A stretch of DNA of 64,000 nt from Stenotrophomonas maltophilia (GTDB lineage Bacteria > Pseudomonadota > Gammaproteobacteria > Xanthomonadales > Xanthomonadaceae). The DNA lies in NCBI RefSeq assembly GCF_003205835.1, contig NZ_CP029773.1, forward strand, positions 3,194,501-3,258,500, read 5' to 3'. A program made the position numbers and the translations under genes. This document shows, one piece after another, positions 8,455 through 17,806 of this stretch. How positions within the stretch are numbered: the first letter of the stretch is position 1; each line of letters begins with the position of its first letter. A model generated the notes under the pieces. The model did not search any database. It was not told the DNA's origin and saw only the letters and a program-made list of their open reading frames with translations.

Positions 8455-8506
8455 GTAGATGCCGACCTTGGTCGGCGCTTCTGTGCCAACCAAGGTTGGC
8501 ACCTAC
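8455..8506. repeat. SMAG-type repeat dimer, copy 1
   Basis: GTAGATGCCGACCTTGGTCG is followed by an inverted unit, GCCAACCAAGGTTGGC, and CTAC. It belongs to a different sequence subtype from the GTAGTGCCGGCC copies. A lone half unit lies just upstream at 8420-8446. Confidence 0.85.
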
Positions 8507-8627
8507 CAAAGCGCGAGCCGGCCAGCAGGTCGGCCGTGACGTGCGGTTCTGGGTGTTCCTGTCGCAGAGCGCGTGAGGTTACTGCCCTGGTGGATGCCGA
8601 CCTTGGTCGGCATGCGCTGATGCTTTG

Positions 8628-8679
8628 GTAGAGGCCGACCTTGGTCGGCGCTTCTGTGCCAACCAAGGTTGGCACCTAC
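8628..8679. repeat. SMAG-type repeat dimer, copy 2
   Basis: Second member of the local tandem duplication. It starts GTAGAGGCCGACC and closes GCCAACCAAGGTTGGCACCTAC. A half unit at 8590-8616 precedes it, as in copy 1. Confidence 0.85.
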
Positions 8680-8721
8680 CAACGCGCGAGCCGGCCAGCG
8701 TGTGGGGCCCGCGCGCCCTTC

Positions 8722-10488
8722 CTAGCGGCTCCCGTTATCTTCCTGCAGCTCTTTCTTGAATGGGATGTCCGGCGGCGGTCGTGCCACCGCCGGCTGGTCC
8801 TGCATGTTGGGGTTGGTCAGGCCGCAGCCACCACCGGCCTGCAGGATCGAGATCACGCAGGAGATCTTCGTGCTGGTACCCGGCAATGGAATCTCCATCG
8901 CCTTGACGCCCTTGCGCACCCACTCAGCCAGCAGCGATTCCTGCGGCACCCAGTACTTGTCGAACGACGTGGGCGTGTAGTCGTACGGGGGTCGCTTCAA
9001 CCAGGTGCCCGATTGCGCGATGCGTTCCTTGCTCCAGCCATCGTTGGCGCCACCGGGCGCACCGCGCTCGGCACGACCCTCGCCCTCCTGTCCCGGCACG
9101 CGGACGCTGCCATCGGCATTGAACAGGCCACTGCCCTTGCCGCTGGTACTGGCCTGGCGGGCGCCAGTGGCGGCGCCGTCATGGCTGCGGCTCGATGCAC
9201 CCCAGTCATCGCCCTTGGCGGGCGTGGCCCAATTGCCCGGATCGGGGGCCGGGCGCGCTCCAGCCTGGGCCGGAGTCGTGCTGGATGCAGCAGGCCGCGC
9301 GGCGCTGCTGCTCGCCTGCGTCGCGCTGCCATTGGCCGCCGGCGCTGGCGTTGCCGCGGGTGCATTGCCACTGGTAGACGAAGGGGCTGCCACCGGTGCC
9401 GAGGCTACTTCGCGCTCGCGCACCTGTACGTCACGACCCGCCGGCGCATGCACTGCCGGTTCACGACCGGCCACGGTCGCCATCCGCACCTGCGGATCAA
9501 CCACCGCCTGCACTTCACGCTCGCGCACCTGTACGTCCCGCTGCGGCACGCGCACCTGCACATCGGCCGTGCGCAGCGGCTGCGACACCGCCGGCGCATC
9601 GACCGTACTGACTTCGCGCTCCTGCACCGGGATGTCACGCAGCTGCGGCGTCCGCACCGCGATCTGCGGCGCACGCATCGCGGTTGGGGTTGACGGCGCC
9701 TGCACCGGCTGCACGCTGCGCTCGCGCACCGTGGGCGTGGTGTCACGCGGCACGATGCTGACCTCGGTGCGCGGCACGCTGACCGGCGGCACTACGAAAT
9801 CCGTGCTGGCCTGCGCCACTTCGGTGGCCTGCACCGGCGACGGGGGCGGGGCCGCAAGCGGGGCCGGCTCGGCTTCGGCCGGTGGCGACGGCACGCTGGC
9901 TGCCGGTGCTGGAATCGGTGCGGGCGCAGGCGCCGACGCGGCCGCAGGACGCGGCTCAGGTGCAGTCGCAGCCCCCGCTTCCCGGCCGGCGGCAACCTGG
10001 CCGGCCGGTGCAGCCGCAGCCGCCTCGGCACCCGGCTGATCGCCCCCGCCTTCCTGGGAGGCGCGGCCGACGAATTCCACCTGCACACGCTCGCCTTCGG
10101 CGCCCTCTGCTTCCGGTGCCGTGGTGCGGATCACCGCAACCCACAGCAGCAGCATGAAGAACAGCAGGTGCAGCAGCGCGCTGGCCAACGCCGAGGTCCA
10201 GCGCATCCAGCGCTGATCGCGCGGCGCAGCATCCCAGTCCTGCCAGAACAACCGGCGCAGCGCCTGCCAGGGCGACAGGCGAGGCGATTGGCCCGGCGGT
10301 CCAGGCAGCGGGCGCGGCAGCAATACCGCAATCACTTCGCGGGCGTGGAACGGCCGCGGCAGCGGGCCCAGCGAGCGCAGCCACAGCGCCCAGCCATAGG
10401 GCAGGCGCGTGGTCTTCTCGAGGACGGCGCGGGGCTGCTGGCGGGCCAGCAGCAGTTCGATGAGTTGCTCGGCCCGGGTCAGAGGCAC
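8722..10488 (-). CDS. Transmembrane repetitive protein (TonB-like architecture)
   Basis: A 588-residue protein. The first ~105 residues are soluble and basic, then one membrane segment (LLHLLFFMLLLWVAVI), a long Ala/Pro-rich periplasmic stretch, and between about residues 240 and 330 a series of VQVREREV-like repeats alternating with QVRMATVAGREPAV-type units. The last ~130 residues are non-repetitive and probably folded (PPYDYTPTSFDKYWVP, two cysteines in ISCVISILQAGGGCG). Such proteins occur in Xanthomonadaceae with no known role. The topology suggests a cell-envelope spanning or tethering protein. It starts ten bases after the nfuA stop, so the two share a transcript. Confidence 0.7.
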   Translation of the reverse strand: MPLTRAEQLIELLLARQQPRAVLEKTTRLPYGWALWLRSLGPLPRPFHAREVIAVLLPRPLPGPPGQSPRLSPWQALRRLFWQDWDAAPRDQRWMRWTSALASALLHLLFFMLLLWVAVIRTTAPEAEGAEGERVQVEFVGRASQEGGGDQPGAEAAAAAPAGQVAAGREAGAATAPEPRPAAASAPAPAPIPAPAASVPSPPAEAEPAPLAAPPPSPVQATEVAQASTDFVVPPVSVPRTEVSIVPRDTTPTVRERSVQPVQAPSTPTAMRAPQIAVRTPQLRDIPVQEREVSTVDAPAVSQPLRTADVQVRVPQRDVQVREREVQAVVDPQVRMATVAGREPAVHAPAGRDVQVREREVASAPVAAPSSTSGNAPAATPAPAANGSATQASSSAARPAASSTTPAQAGARPAPDPGNWATPAKGDDWGASSRSHDGAATGARQASTSGKGSGLFNADGSVRVPGQEGEGRAERGAPGGANDGWSKERIAQSGTWLKRPPYDYTPTSFDKYWVPQESLLAEWVRKGVKAMEIPLPGTSTKISCVISILQAGGGCGLTNPNMQDQPAVARPPPDIPFKKELQEDNGSR

Positions 10489-10498
10489 GCGTCAGCAG

Positions 10499-11098
10499 TC
10501 AGGCGACGTTGCCGCGCGGGATGTAAGGCGCGTGGCCGCTGTCGTGGTCGGTCGCGTCGCGCACGGCGGTCACGCCCGGCACGCGGCCCATCAGGGTCTT
10601 CTCGATACCCTGCTTGAGCGTCACGTCGGCCATGCCACAGCCCTGGCAGCCACCACCGAAGCGCAGCAGCACCACGCCGTCGGACGAGACTTCCTGCACG
10701 GCCACCTTGCCGCCATGCGAGGCCAGCTGCGGATTGACTTCGTTCTCCACCACCCAGTGCACGCGCTCGACCAGCGACGCGGCATCGCCGGGGGCCTCGC
10801 CCTTGATGCGCGGTGCCTTGATGGTCAGCTGCTGGGTACCGGCGGTGCCGGCGACGATGTCGATCTCGGCGCCATCGAGCCAGCCGACGCTGCTCGCATC
10901 GACGTAGAGGGTAAAGCCATCGCAGTCCACCGCCCACTCGTCACCGAGCAGGTCGGTCGGTTCGGCGAACTCCAGCCGGGCATCGGCGCGCGGCGTGCCA
11001 GGTTCGACCGCGCTCAGGCGCACGCCTATGCCGGGCACGCCCTCGCGTTCGATCAGCTTGCGGAAATGGGTCTGGGCAGTGTCGGAGATCTGGATCAT
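10499..11098 (-). CDS. nfuA: Fe-S cluster carrier NfuA
   Basis: A 199-residue protein with the two NfuA domains: an N-terminal degenerate A-type (IscA-like) domain and a C-terminal Nfu domain with the cluster-binding motif [19 protein letters not shown]. NfuA dimers carry a 4Fe-4S cluster to target enzymes under oxidative stress or iron limitation. A TAGAAT box lies only six bases before the ATG with no ribosome site, suggesting a leaderless mRNA. The repetitive membrane protein gene follows. Confidence 0.93.
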   Translation of the reverse strand: MIQISDTAQTHFRKLIEREGVPGIGVRLSAVEPGTPRADARLEFAEPTDLLGDEWAVDCDGFTLYVDASSVGWLDGAEIDIVAGTAGTQQLTIKAPRIKGEAPGDAASLVERVHWVVENEVNPQLASHGGKVAVQEVSSDGVVLLRFGGGCQGCGMADVTLKQGIEKTLMGRVPGVTAVRDATDHDSGHAPYIPRGNVA

Positions 11099-11104
11099 CA
11101 GGCT

Positions 11105-11110
11105 ATTCTA
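11105..11110 (-). promoter_or_regulatory. -10 element of nfuA, probably leaderless
   Basis: On the minus strand GGCTAGAAT lies six bases before the nfuA ATG, too close for a leader with a ribosome site. The same GCTAGAAT string occurs before yciI, metX and the second tRNA-Pro gene. Confidence 0.5.
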
Positions 11111-11188
11111 GCCAAGTAAGCGTCAGCCGCTCATTCGGTTTATACACCGTCCGGCGCATTGTTCAGTCAACACGAGGTGGAGATTCCC

Positions 11189-11539
11189 ATGGCCGACCTG
11201 ATTCCACTGGCCCAGGCCCGTTGCGTGCCGCGCAAAGGCAGCGACCACAAGCTCGGCGAAGCCCGCCTGGCCGAACTGCTGCCGCAGATTCCCGGCTGGG
11301 AGCTGAGCGAGGGTGGCCAGGCCCTGCTGCGCACCTTCCGCTTCAAGGATTACTACGCCACCATGGCCTTCGTGAACGCGCTGGCCTGGATCGCACACCG
11401 CGAGGACCACCATCCGGACCTTGGCGTGCACTATGACCGCGCGGTCGTGCGCTTTTCCACCCACGACGTGGGTGGCCTGAGCGAGAACGACTTCATCTGC
11501 GCGGCAAAGACTTCGGCCCTGACGGAGCAACTGCCATGA
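11189..11539 (+). CDS. phhB: Pterin-4a-carbinolamine dehydratase
   Basis: A 116-residue enzyme that recycles the pterin cofactor of phenylalanine hydroxylase by dehydrating 4a-hydroxytetrahydropterin. The family motif with catalytic histidines is [13 protein letters not shown], followed by [16 protein letters not shown]. The ATG at 11189 is preceded by CGAGGTGGAG. No phhA is nearby; the next gene overlaps by four bases and encodes a TonB-box lipoprotein, so the pair is translationally coupled though functionally unrelated on present knowledge. Confidence 0.92.
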   Translation: MADLIPLAQARCVPRKGSDHKLGEARLAELLPQIPGWELSEGGQALLRTFRFKDYYATMAFVNALAWIAHREDHHPDLGVHYDRAVVRFSTHDVGGLSENDFICAAKTSALTEQLP

Positions 11540-11952
11540 ACGTACGTTTGCTGAGCCTGTCCCTGATCGCTGCGACCGGCCTGGCCGGCTGTGGCGCGTC
11601 CGAACCGCCGGCACCGCCACCGCCGCCGCCGACCGAAGTGGCCGCGGTGAAGACGCCGCCGCCGCAGTACCCGCTTGAGCTGGCCTGCATGGGCGTGGGT
11701 GGCACCAGCACCTTCAAGGTGACCATCGGCACCGACGGCAAGCCGAGCGAAGTGGCTCTGCTGACCGGCGCCGGCAACCCGCAGCTGGACGAGCTGGCCA
11801 AGACCGCCGTGCAGGGCTGGCAGTTCAATGCCGCCACCCGCAACGGCCAACCGGTGCCGGCCACCATCCAGGTGCCGGTCAGCTTCAACCCGCCGCAGCC
11901 GAAGCCCGACCAGTGCTTCGCCATCGAAGAACGCCTGCGCCGCGGCGGCTGA
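11536..11952 (+). CDS. TonB C-terminal-domain lipoprotein
   Basis: A 138-residue predicted lipoprotein with lipobox GLAGC, a seven-proline run, and a TonB-family C-terminal domain recognisable from [40 protein letters not shown] and [21 protein letters not shown] residues. Unlike true TonB it has no membrane-spanning N terminus able to meet ExbB, so energy transfer is unlikely; it may be a periplasmic adaptor. It overlaps phhB by ATGA. Confidence 0.75.
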   Translation: MNVRLLSLSLIAATGLAGCGASEPPAPPPPPPTEVAAVKTPPPQYPLELACMGVGGTSTFKVTIGTDGKPSEVALLTGAGNPQLDELAKTAVQGWQFNAATRNGQPVPATIQVPVSFNPPQPKPDQCFAIEERLRRGG

Positions 11953-11997
11953 TCGCGCACACCCCGACGAGGCCAGCCGACGCCCGCCTCGCCCTCG

Positions 11998-12021
11998 CCG
12001 CCCCGGCACTGCCCGGGGCGG
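11998..12021 (+). terminator. Hairpin after the TonB-domain gene
   Basis: CCGCCCCGG and CCGGGGCGG-type arms pair around a CACTG loop, followed by a short TTGT. It is a likely weak terminator before zupT. Confidence 0.6.
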
Positions 12022-12050
12022 TTGTCTGTTGACCAGGACCGCGTCGGTAG

Positions 12051-12860
12051 ATGCTGCAGATTCCCCCCGAAAACATCTGGATCGCGCTGGCGGTCACCCT
12101 CGCGGCCGGCCTCGCCACCGCGATCGGCAGCCTGCTGGTGCTGTTCTCGCGCCGGCCCAATCCGCGCCTGCTGGCCTTCGGCCTGGCCTTCGCCGGCGGC
12201 GCGATGGTCTATGTGTCGCTGTCGGAGATCCTCAACAAGTCCATTGCGTCGTTCGCCCTGGCCTATGGCGAGCGCACCGGCTTCACCTACGGCACCCTGG
12301 CCTTCCTGCTGGGCGTGATCGTGATCTTGCTGATCGACCACTTCATCCCCAACCCGCATGACAGCCTGGACAAGCAGGACCCGGCGTTCCGCGAGAACAG
12401 CCGCGAGTACCTGAAGCGGGTTGCCCTGCTGACCTCGATCGCGATCACCGCGCACAATTTCCCGGAAGGGTTGGCAACCTTCTTTGCCACGCTGGAGAGC
12501 CCGTCGGTCGGCATGCCGCTGGCCTTCGCCATCGCCATCCACAACATTCCCGAGGGCATCGCCATTGCGGTGCCGGTGTACTTCGCCACCCAGAACAAGT
12601 TCTACGCGTTCAGTGCCAGCCTGCTGTCCGGCCTGGCCGAACCGGTGGGTGCGGCGCTGGGCTACTGGCTGCTGTCCGGATCACTGTCGCACGCCACCTT
12701 CGGCTGGGTGTTCGGGCTGATCGCCGGCGTGATGGTGTTCCTGGCGCTGGATGAACTGCTGCCGGCGGCCAAGCGCTATGCCAAGGGCCACGAAACGGTG
12801 TACGGGCTGGTGGCAGGCATGGGCACGCTGGCGATCAGCCTGGTGCTGTTCAAGTGGTGA
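12051..12860 (+). CDS. zupT: Zinc transporter ZupT (ZIP family)
   Basis: A 269-residue inner-membrane protein with about eight hydrophobic segments. The metal-binding motifs of ZIP transporters are clear: HNFPEGLATF in helix IV and HNIPEGIAIAVP in helix V, with a His/Asp-bearing loop (DHFIPNPHDSLDKQD) between helices III and IV. The family imports zinc and other divalent metals such as iron or manganese. No Zur-like site was identified upstream. A repeat dimer follows the stop codon. Confidence 0.93.
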   Translation: MLQIPPENIWIALAVTLAAGLATAIGSLLVLFSRRPNPRLLAFGLAFAGGAMVYVSLSEILNKSIASFALAYGERTGFTYGTLAFLLGVIVILLIDHFIPNPHDSLDKQDPAFRENSREYLKRVALLTSIAITAHNFPEGLATFFATLESPSVGMPLAFAIAIHNIPEGIAIAVPVYFATQNKFYAFSASLLSGLAEPVGAALGYWLLSGSLSHATFGWVFGLIAGVMVFLALDELLPAAKRYAKGHETVYGLVAGMGTLAISLVLFKW

Positions 12861-12879
12861 GGGGTTTGCGACCCGCCCT

Positions 12880-12953
12880 GTAGAGTCGAGCCATGCTCGA
12901 CTGTTCTTCGGCCGGGGCGCGCGAAAAGCCAGTCGAGCATGGCTCGACTCTAC
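12880..12953. repeat. SMAG-type repeat dimer, GTCGAGC subtype
   Basis: GTAGAGTCGAGCCATGCTCG is paired with an inverted copy ending GCATGGCTCGACTCTAC, with a spacer of about 25 bases. It lies between the convergent zupT and rluC genes. Confidence 0.88.
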
Positions 12954-12986
12954 AACGGGAGCGCCGGGCACGGCCCGGCGCCAGCT

Positions 12987-13961
12987 TCAGCGCAGCCGGT
13001 CCAGCGCCTCGACCAGCTCATCGGCCAGCGGTGCGTTCAGCACGTACGGGCTCTTGCCGTCATCCAGCGCGAACTCCAGCGAGGCCGCGTGCAGGAACAG
13101 ACGCTTCAGCCCGATCTGCTCACGAAGCCGCTTGTTGACCGCAGGATCGCCGTACTTGTCGTCACCGGCCACCGGATGCCCCAGATGCTGGGCATGCACG
13201 CGGATCTGGTGGGTACGGCCGGTCTCGATGCGGACTTCGCAGTAGGAATGACCACCGCGACGCTCCAGCACACGGAAGTGGCTGATTGATTCCTTGCCGA
13301 TCGCATTGACCTGCACATGGCGCTCGCCGCCCTGGCGCAGACCCACGTGCAGCGGCGCATCGACCGTCATCACGCCGTCGGGCATGCGCCCGGCCAGCAG
13401 GGTCAGGTAGCGCTTGCGGATGCCGGCGCCGTGATCTTCACGCAGCAGCGCCTGCAGTTCGCTCAGCGCGGAGCGCTTCTTGGCCACGATCAGCAGGCCC
13501 GAGGTGTCGCGATCCAACCGGTGGACCAGCTCGAGGGTCTGGCCTGGGCGCAGGGCGCGCAGGGTCTCGATGGCACCGAAACTGATGCCGCTGCCGCCGT
13601 GGCTGGCCACGCCGGTCGGCTTGTTCAGGGCCAACAGACGGGCATCCTCGAAGACGATGGCCTGCTCCAGGCGGCGCATGAACGCCTCCGGCGGACCGGC
13701 CTTGTCTCCTTCCTCAGCGAGACGAACCGGCGGCACACGCACTTCGTCACCGGCCTCCAGCTTGCGTTCGGCCTTGGCGCGGCCGCCGTTTACCCGCACC
13801 TGGCCGCTGCGCACCAGCTTGTAGACCAGGCTGCGCGGGGCACCCTTCAGCTGGCCGAGCAGGAAGTTGTCCAATCGCTGGCCTGCGCGGTCGGCGGGAA
13901 CGGTGATCATGCGCACGGAAGGCTTGTCGCCAGCGGGTTTGGTGGGGTCTTGGGCGGTCAT
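12987..13961 (-). CDS. rluC: Ribosomal large subunit pseudouridine synthase C
   Basis: A 324-residue RNA-modifying enzyme. It has an N-terminal S4 RNA-binding domain (GQRLDNFLLGQLKGAPRSLV) and an RluA-type catalytic domain with the active-site aspartate in HRLDRDTSGLLIVAK. In E. coli RluC makes pseudouridine at 955, 2504 and 2580 of 23S rRNA. I chose the ATG at 13961 (MTAQDPTK) because the S4 domain begins soon after and upstream codons lack conservation character. It is divergent from rne, the same arrangement as in E. coli. Confidence 0.92.
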   Translation of the reverse strand: MTAQDPTKPAGDKPSVRMITVPADRAGQRLDNFLLGQLKGAPRSLVYKLVRSGQVRVNGGRAKAERKLEAGDEVRVPPVRLAEEGDKAGPPEAFMRRLEQAIVFEDARLLALNKPTGVASHGGSGISFGAIETLRALRPGQTLELVHRLDRDTSGLLIVAKKRSALSELQALLREDHGAGIRKRYLTLLAGRMPDGVMTVDAPLHVGLRQGGERHVQVNAIGKESISHFRVLERRGGHSYCEVRIETGRTHQIRVHAQHLGHPVAGDDKYGDPAVNKRLREQIGLKRLFLHAASLEFALDDGKSPYVLNAPLADELVEALDRLR

Positions 13962-14368
13962 CAGGCTGTTTATTCTGTTACACTCGGGGGGCGAGATAAG
14001 GGATTGATTTCGTTGGAAGTTACTCAGGGCCAGAAGCCCAGCTTCCGACGAATCCGGCACAGTGCGCGACCACCGCCCGCGGGGCGGCCATGTTAGCGGC
14101 TCACCGGCCTTCCCGGCCATCGCCGGATGCCTGACACGCAACCGTGCTGAACATGTCCCGCGTGGCGCTCCAGCCTGGCTGACAGCTGCCTGCGGCCTGT
14201 AACACCCCAAAACCCATAAGAGTGAAGCGCTCCCGCGGCCTGCCGTGGTGTCGTAGCGCTGGAAACCCAAGCCGCCCTCCCCGCGCTTGCGCGAATGGGC
14301 GGCGAACCGTGTCCAGAGGCGAAACCCCATGGCGTTCCGCGCGGTAGCCGCTTGCGAGGAACGCAACA
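13962..14368 (+). promoter_or_regulatory. rluC-rne intergenic region with long rne leader
   Basis: This 407-base non-coding stretch separates the divergent rluC and rne genes. In E. coli the equivalent region gives a roughly 360-base rne leader through which RNase E cuts and limits its own mRNA. Here several stem-forming blocks are visible (for example GCGCTCCCGCGG with CCGTGGTG.. and TAGCGC at 14227-14262). I could not place promoters with confidence. The leader role is inferred from conserved gene order and length. Confidence 0.5.
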
Positions 14369-17300
14369 ATGAAGCGAATGCTGATCAACGCCACGCAGGC
14401 TGAAGAGCTGCGTGTTGCCATCGTGGATGGCCAGTCGTTGTATGACATCGACATCGAACAGCCGTCGAAGGAACAGAAGAAGTCCAACATCTACAAGGGC
14501 CGGATCTTCCGCATCGAGCCCTCGCTGGAAGCAGCCTTCGTCGAGTACGGCGGTGGCCGCCATGGCTTCCTGCCGCTGAAGGAAATCTCCCGCGACTACT
14601 TCCAGGCCGGTGTCGACCACAACAAGGCCGGCATCCGCGAGCTGCTGAAGGAAGGCCAGGAGATCGTCGTCCAGGTCGACAAGGAAGAGCGTGGCAACAA
14701 GGGCGCCGCCCTGACCACGTTCATCTCGCTGGCCGGCCGCTACATGGTGCTGATGCCGAACTCGCCCAGTGCCGGCGGCGTGTCCCGTCGCATCGAGGGC
14801 GAAGACCGGGCCGCCCTGAAGGACGCCCTGGACAAGCTGAACATCCCCGACGACATGGGCGTGATCATCCGTACCGCCGGCGTCGGCCGCGATGCGGAAG
14901 AGCTGCAGTGGGATCTGGACTACCTGCTCAACGTCTGGCGCGCCATCGCCGAAGCCGCACTGAGCAAGCCGGCCCCGTTCCTGATCTACCAGGAATCGCG
15001 CCTGATCGTGCGCGCCCTGCGTGACTACCTGCGCGCCGACATCGGCGAGATCCTGGTGGACACCGAGGAGATGTACGAGCACGCCCGCGAGTTCATGCAG
15101 CAGGTGATGCCGCAGACCCTGCGCAAGCTCAAGCACTACAAGGACGACATCCCGCTGTTCAACCGCTTCCAGATCGAATCGCAGATCGAAGGTGCCTACG
15201 AGCGCAACGTGCGCCTGCCGTCGGGCGGCTCGATCGTGGTCGACCAGACCGAAGCACTGACCGCGGTCGACGTGAACTCCTCGCGCGCCACCAAGGGCAG
15301 CGACATCGAGGACACCGCGTTCCAGACCAACCTGGAAGCAGCCGAGGAAGTGGCCCGCCAGCTGCGCCTGCGCGACCTCGGCGGCCTGGTGGTGATCGAC
15401 TTCATCGACATGGCCTCCAACAAGCACCAGCGCGAGGTCGAGAACCGCCTGGCCAACGCGCTGAAGTACGACCGTGCGCGCGTGCAGGTCGGCCGCATCT
15501 CGCGCTTCGGCCTGCTGGAAATGAGCCGCCAGCGCCTGCGCCCGAGCCTGGGTGAATCCAGCCAGATCGTCTGCCCGCGTTGCGACGGCCACGGCCGCAT
15601 GCGCAGCGTCGAGTCGCTGTCGCTGTCGATCATCCGCGTCGCCGAAGAGCATGCGATGAAGGAGAACACCGGGCAGGTGCTGGTGCAGGCCCCGGTGGAG
15701 ATCGCCAACTACCTGTTGAACGAAAAGCGCAGCGCCCTGCGCGAGATCGAGCAGCGCCACGAGGCGCCGATCGTGATCGTCGCCGACGAGCAGCTGCACA
15801 CCCCGCACTACACCGTCACCCGCCTGCGCGAGAACGAGCTGGGTGAAGAGAGCAACAAGCCCAGCTACCAGCGCGGCACCCCGCGCAAGCTGCCGGTGCA
15901 CGCGCTGACCAAGGGCCAGCTGAACATCCCGCCGCCGGCGGTGACCCAGGTCAAGCACACCTCCCCCGCCCCGGTGCGCGAGGAAGTGGAACCGGCCGCA
16001 GCGGCCCCGGCTCCGGTCGCTGCAGCGCCGGTGGCGCCGGCCCCGGCGGGCGGCGTGATCGGTTGGCTCAAGCGCGTGTTCGGTGGCGAACCTGCCCCCG
16101 CGCCGGCGCCGGCAGCCCCTGCTGCACGCCAGCAGCAGGACGGCGGCCGCAAGGACCGCAACAAGGATCGCAACAAGGACCGCAAGGATCGCCGCGACGA
16201 CAACCGTGGCAATGGTGGCAACGCCAACGCGCAGCAGCAGAAGGACGGCGGCAACCGCAAGGACCGCGGTGAGCAGCGCAGCAAGGACGGCCGCAACGGC
16301 AACAACGGCAATGCCCAGCAGCAACCGCAGCAAGGCAAGCAGAAGGAGCCGCAGCAGAAGGATGGCCAGCCGCAGCAGCAGAGCAAGCCGCGCAACGAGC
16401 AGCAAGGCCAGAACCAGAACCCGCAGCAGCCGAAGCTGAAGCAGCCGAAGCAGCCGCGCCCGCAGCAGGACGGTGACAAGCCGGCCGAGAAGCCGCAGCG
16501 CAACGCCGCCGAAGCACCGGCCGAAGCCGTGACCGCGGCTGCCGCCGTGGCCGCCACGGCGGTCGCCGCCAATGCGGTGACCGCGCAGGAAGCAACCGCG
16601 CCGGTTGCTCCGGTGGCCGCCGCTCCGGCAGAAGCCGCAGCACCGGTCGACACGACTGCCAACACCGCCAGCGAAGCCGAGGTGGTTGCGGTTGCCGGTG
16701 AAGAGGCTGCAACCGACGCCAATGGCGAGCAGACCGGCGAAGGCGCGACCCGCCGTCGTCGCGGCCGTCGCGGTGGCCGTCGCCGTCGTCGCGGTGGCGC
16801 CGAGAATGCCGCTGGCAGCGACGCCCTGGGCGATGACCAGGACGATGGTGACGAAGGCGATGACGCCGATGGCGCCGAGCCGAACGTCGACAACATCGCC
16901 GGCACCACGCCGGTCGCTGCTGCGCAGCCGGCCCGTTCGCAGCCGGAATTCGACTTCGATGATGACGTCGAGCCGACCGCCGACGCCGCGAAGCCGGTCC
17001 GTGCCGCCGCTGCCGTTGTCGCCGCGCCGGTCGCAGTGGTGAGCAGCGCCGTGGTCGAAACCGCCGCGCCGGCCGTGGCCGAAACGCAGGCCCCGGTGGA
17101 AGCCGCTGCCAAGGCTGAAGCGGTGTCCTCGCCGGTGCAGACCAGCATGCTCGATGCCATCGACGCCGCGACCCCGGTCCAGCCGGTGGCCGTTGCGGCT
17201 CCGGTAGCGGACGCAAAGCCGGCGGCGGCTGAGGTTGCCCCGGTCGTTGAAGCCGCTCCGGTGGTGGAGGTGAAGCCGGTCGTGGTCGAGGCGGCACCGG

Positions 17301-17629
17301 TGGTGGAATCGAAGCCGCAGGTTGTTGAAGCAACCCCGGTGGTTGAAACCAAGCCGGTGGCCAGTGAGATTGCCGCGGTGGTGGAGGCCGCCCCGGCCGT
17401 TGAAGCCACGCCGGTCGTCGAGACTGCGCCGATCGTCGAACAGCCGGTCGCTCCGGTGGCGGTCGAAGCCGCGCCGATCGAAGCCGCTGCCCCGGTGGCC
17501 GAAGCCGTGGTGACGCCGTCGATCGATCCGGTCGCCGATGGCCATGCCGACGCTGCAGCCCAGGCTGCGGAAGCCAGGGCCGATGAAGAAGACGAAGAGG
17601 CCGCCAAGCGCACGCCGCCGGCGAACTGA
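14369..17629 (+). CDS. rne: Ribonuclease E
   Basis: A 1086-residue endoribonuclease that begins decay of most mRNAs and processes rRNA and tRNA. The N-terminal half carries S1 and RNase E/G domains, with catalytic aspartates in [13 protein letters not shown] and [10 protein letters not shown] and the zinc-link CPRCDGHGR near residue 408. The C-terminal half is disordered: an amphipathic segment [12 protein letters not shown] near residue 560 (likely membrane anchor), Lys/Asp/Arg/Asn-rich repeats at about 590-700, an arginine block [16 protein letters not shown] near 795 for RNA binding, and a long Val/Ala/Pro/Glu tail. Partner-binding sites for other degradosome proteins could not be identified by eye. 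Confidence 0.96.
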   Translation: MKRMLINATQAEELRVAIVDGQSLYDIDIEQPSKEQKKSNIYKGRIFRIEPSLEAAFVEYGGGRHGFLPLKEISRDYFQAGVDHNKAGIRELLKEGQEIVVQVDKEERGNKGAALTTFISLAGRYMVLMPNSPSAGGVSRRIEGEDRAALKDALDKLNIPDDMGVIIRTAGVGRDAEELQWDLDYLLNVWRAIAEAALSKPAPFLIYQESRLIVRALRDYLRADIGEILVDTEEMYEHAREFMQQVMPQTLRKLKHYKDDIPLFNRFQIESQIEGAYERNVRLPSGGSIVVDQTEALTAVDVNSSRATKGSDIEDTAFQTNLEAAEEVARQLRLRDLGGLVVIDFIDMASNKHQREVENRLANALKYDRARVQVGRISRFGLLEMSRQRLRPSLGESSQIVCPRCDGHGRMRSVESLSLSIIRVAEEHAMKENTGQVLVQAPVEIANYLLNEKRSALREIEQRHEAPIVIVADEQLHTPHYTVTRLRENELGEESNKPSYQRGTPRKLPVHALTKGQLNIPPPAVTQVKHTSPAPVREEVEPAAAAPAPVAAAPVAPAPAGGVIGWLKRVFGGEPAPAPAPAAPAARQQQDGGRKDRNKDRNKDRKDRRDDNRGNGGNANAQQQKDGGNRKDRGEQRSKDGRNGNNGNAQQQPQQGKQKEPQQKDGQPQQQSKPRNEQQGQNQNPQQPKLKQPKQPRPQQDGDKPAEKPQRNAAEAPAEAVTAAAAVAATAVAANAVTAQEATAPVAPVAAAPAEAAAPVDTTANTASEAEVVAVAGEEAATDANGEQTGEGATRRRRGRRGGRRRRRGGAENAAGSDALGDDQDDGDEGDDADGAEPNVDNIAGTTPVAAAQPARSQPEFDFDDDVEPTADAAKPVRAAAAVVAAPVAVVSSAVVETAAPAVAETQAPVEAAAKAEAVSSPVQTSMLDAIDAATPVQPVAVAAPVADAKPAAAEVAPVVEAAPVVEVKPVVVEAAPVVESKPQVVEATPVVETKPVASEIAAVVEAAPAVEATPVVETAPIVEQPVAPVAVEAAPIEAAAPVAEAVVTPSIDPVADGHADAAAQAAEARADEEDEEAAKRTPPAN

Positions 17630-17653
17630 TCGCACGTTGATCGCGTGAAAACG

Positions 17654-17687
17654 AAACGGCGGGGATCAATGATCCCCGCCGTTTCTG
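17654..17687 (+). terminator. Rho-independent terminator of rne
   Basis: AAACGGCGGGGATCA and TGATCCCCGCCGTTT form a nearly perfect stem with almost no loop, followed by CTGTTT. It lies 25 bases after the rne stop. Confidence 0.88.
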
Positions 17688-17716
17688 TTTGTGCGTCGGA
17701 CGCGTGCAGCGCCCTG

Positions 17717-17792
17717 GTAGAGGCCAACCTTGGTTGGCGCCGTTGTTGGAGCGAACGCGGACACGCCCGTGCCAACCAAGGCTGGCAGCTAC
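17717..17792. repeat. SMAG-type repeat dimer, CCAACCTTGG subtype
   Basis: Starts GTAGAGGCCAACCTTGGTTG and ends GCCAACCAAGGCTGGCAGCTAC after a spacer. It lies between rne and the convergent EEP gene. Confidence 0.87.
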
Positions 17793-17806
17793 CGGAGCGT
17801 GCTCCG

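Larger units (their letters stand above)
8360..8699 (+). repeat. Tandem duplication of the barstar 3' end plus repeats (period ~170 bp)
   Basis: Bases 8360-8528 are repeated at 8530-8699 with few changes. Each copy holds the barstar end (GTTCTGGGTGTTCCTGTCGC at 8376 and 8546), the TGA stop, and two palindromes of the GCCGACCTTGGTCGGC type. The offset is 170 bases at the gene end and 173 further on, so a small indel has occurred since duplication. The second barstar tail has no start and is a remnant. Confidence 0.9.

Noticed and set aside
8540..8575. A second barstar gene
   Set aside because: Only the last dozen or so codons are duplicated, with no start or upstream domain; it is a duplication remnant.
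8400..8700. CRISPR-like repeated units
   Set aside because: The units are palindromic GTAG-type repeats within a two-copy tandem duplication, with no evenly spaced unique spacers and no cas genes.
14093..17635. An 1180-codon open frame antisense to rne
   Set aside because: It is the mirror of strong G/C third-position bias and low-complexity coding in rne; the product is repetitive His/Arg/Leu text with no domain.
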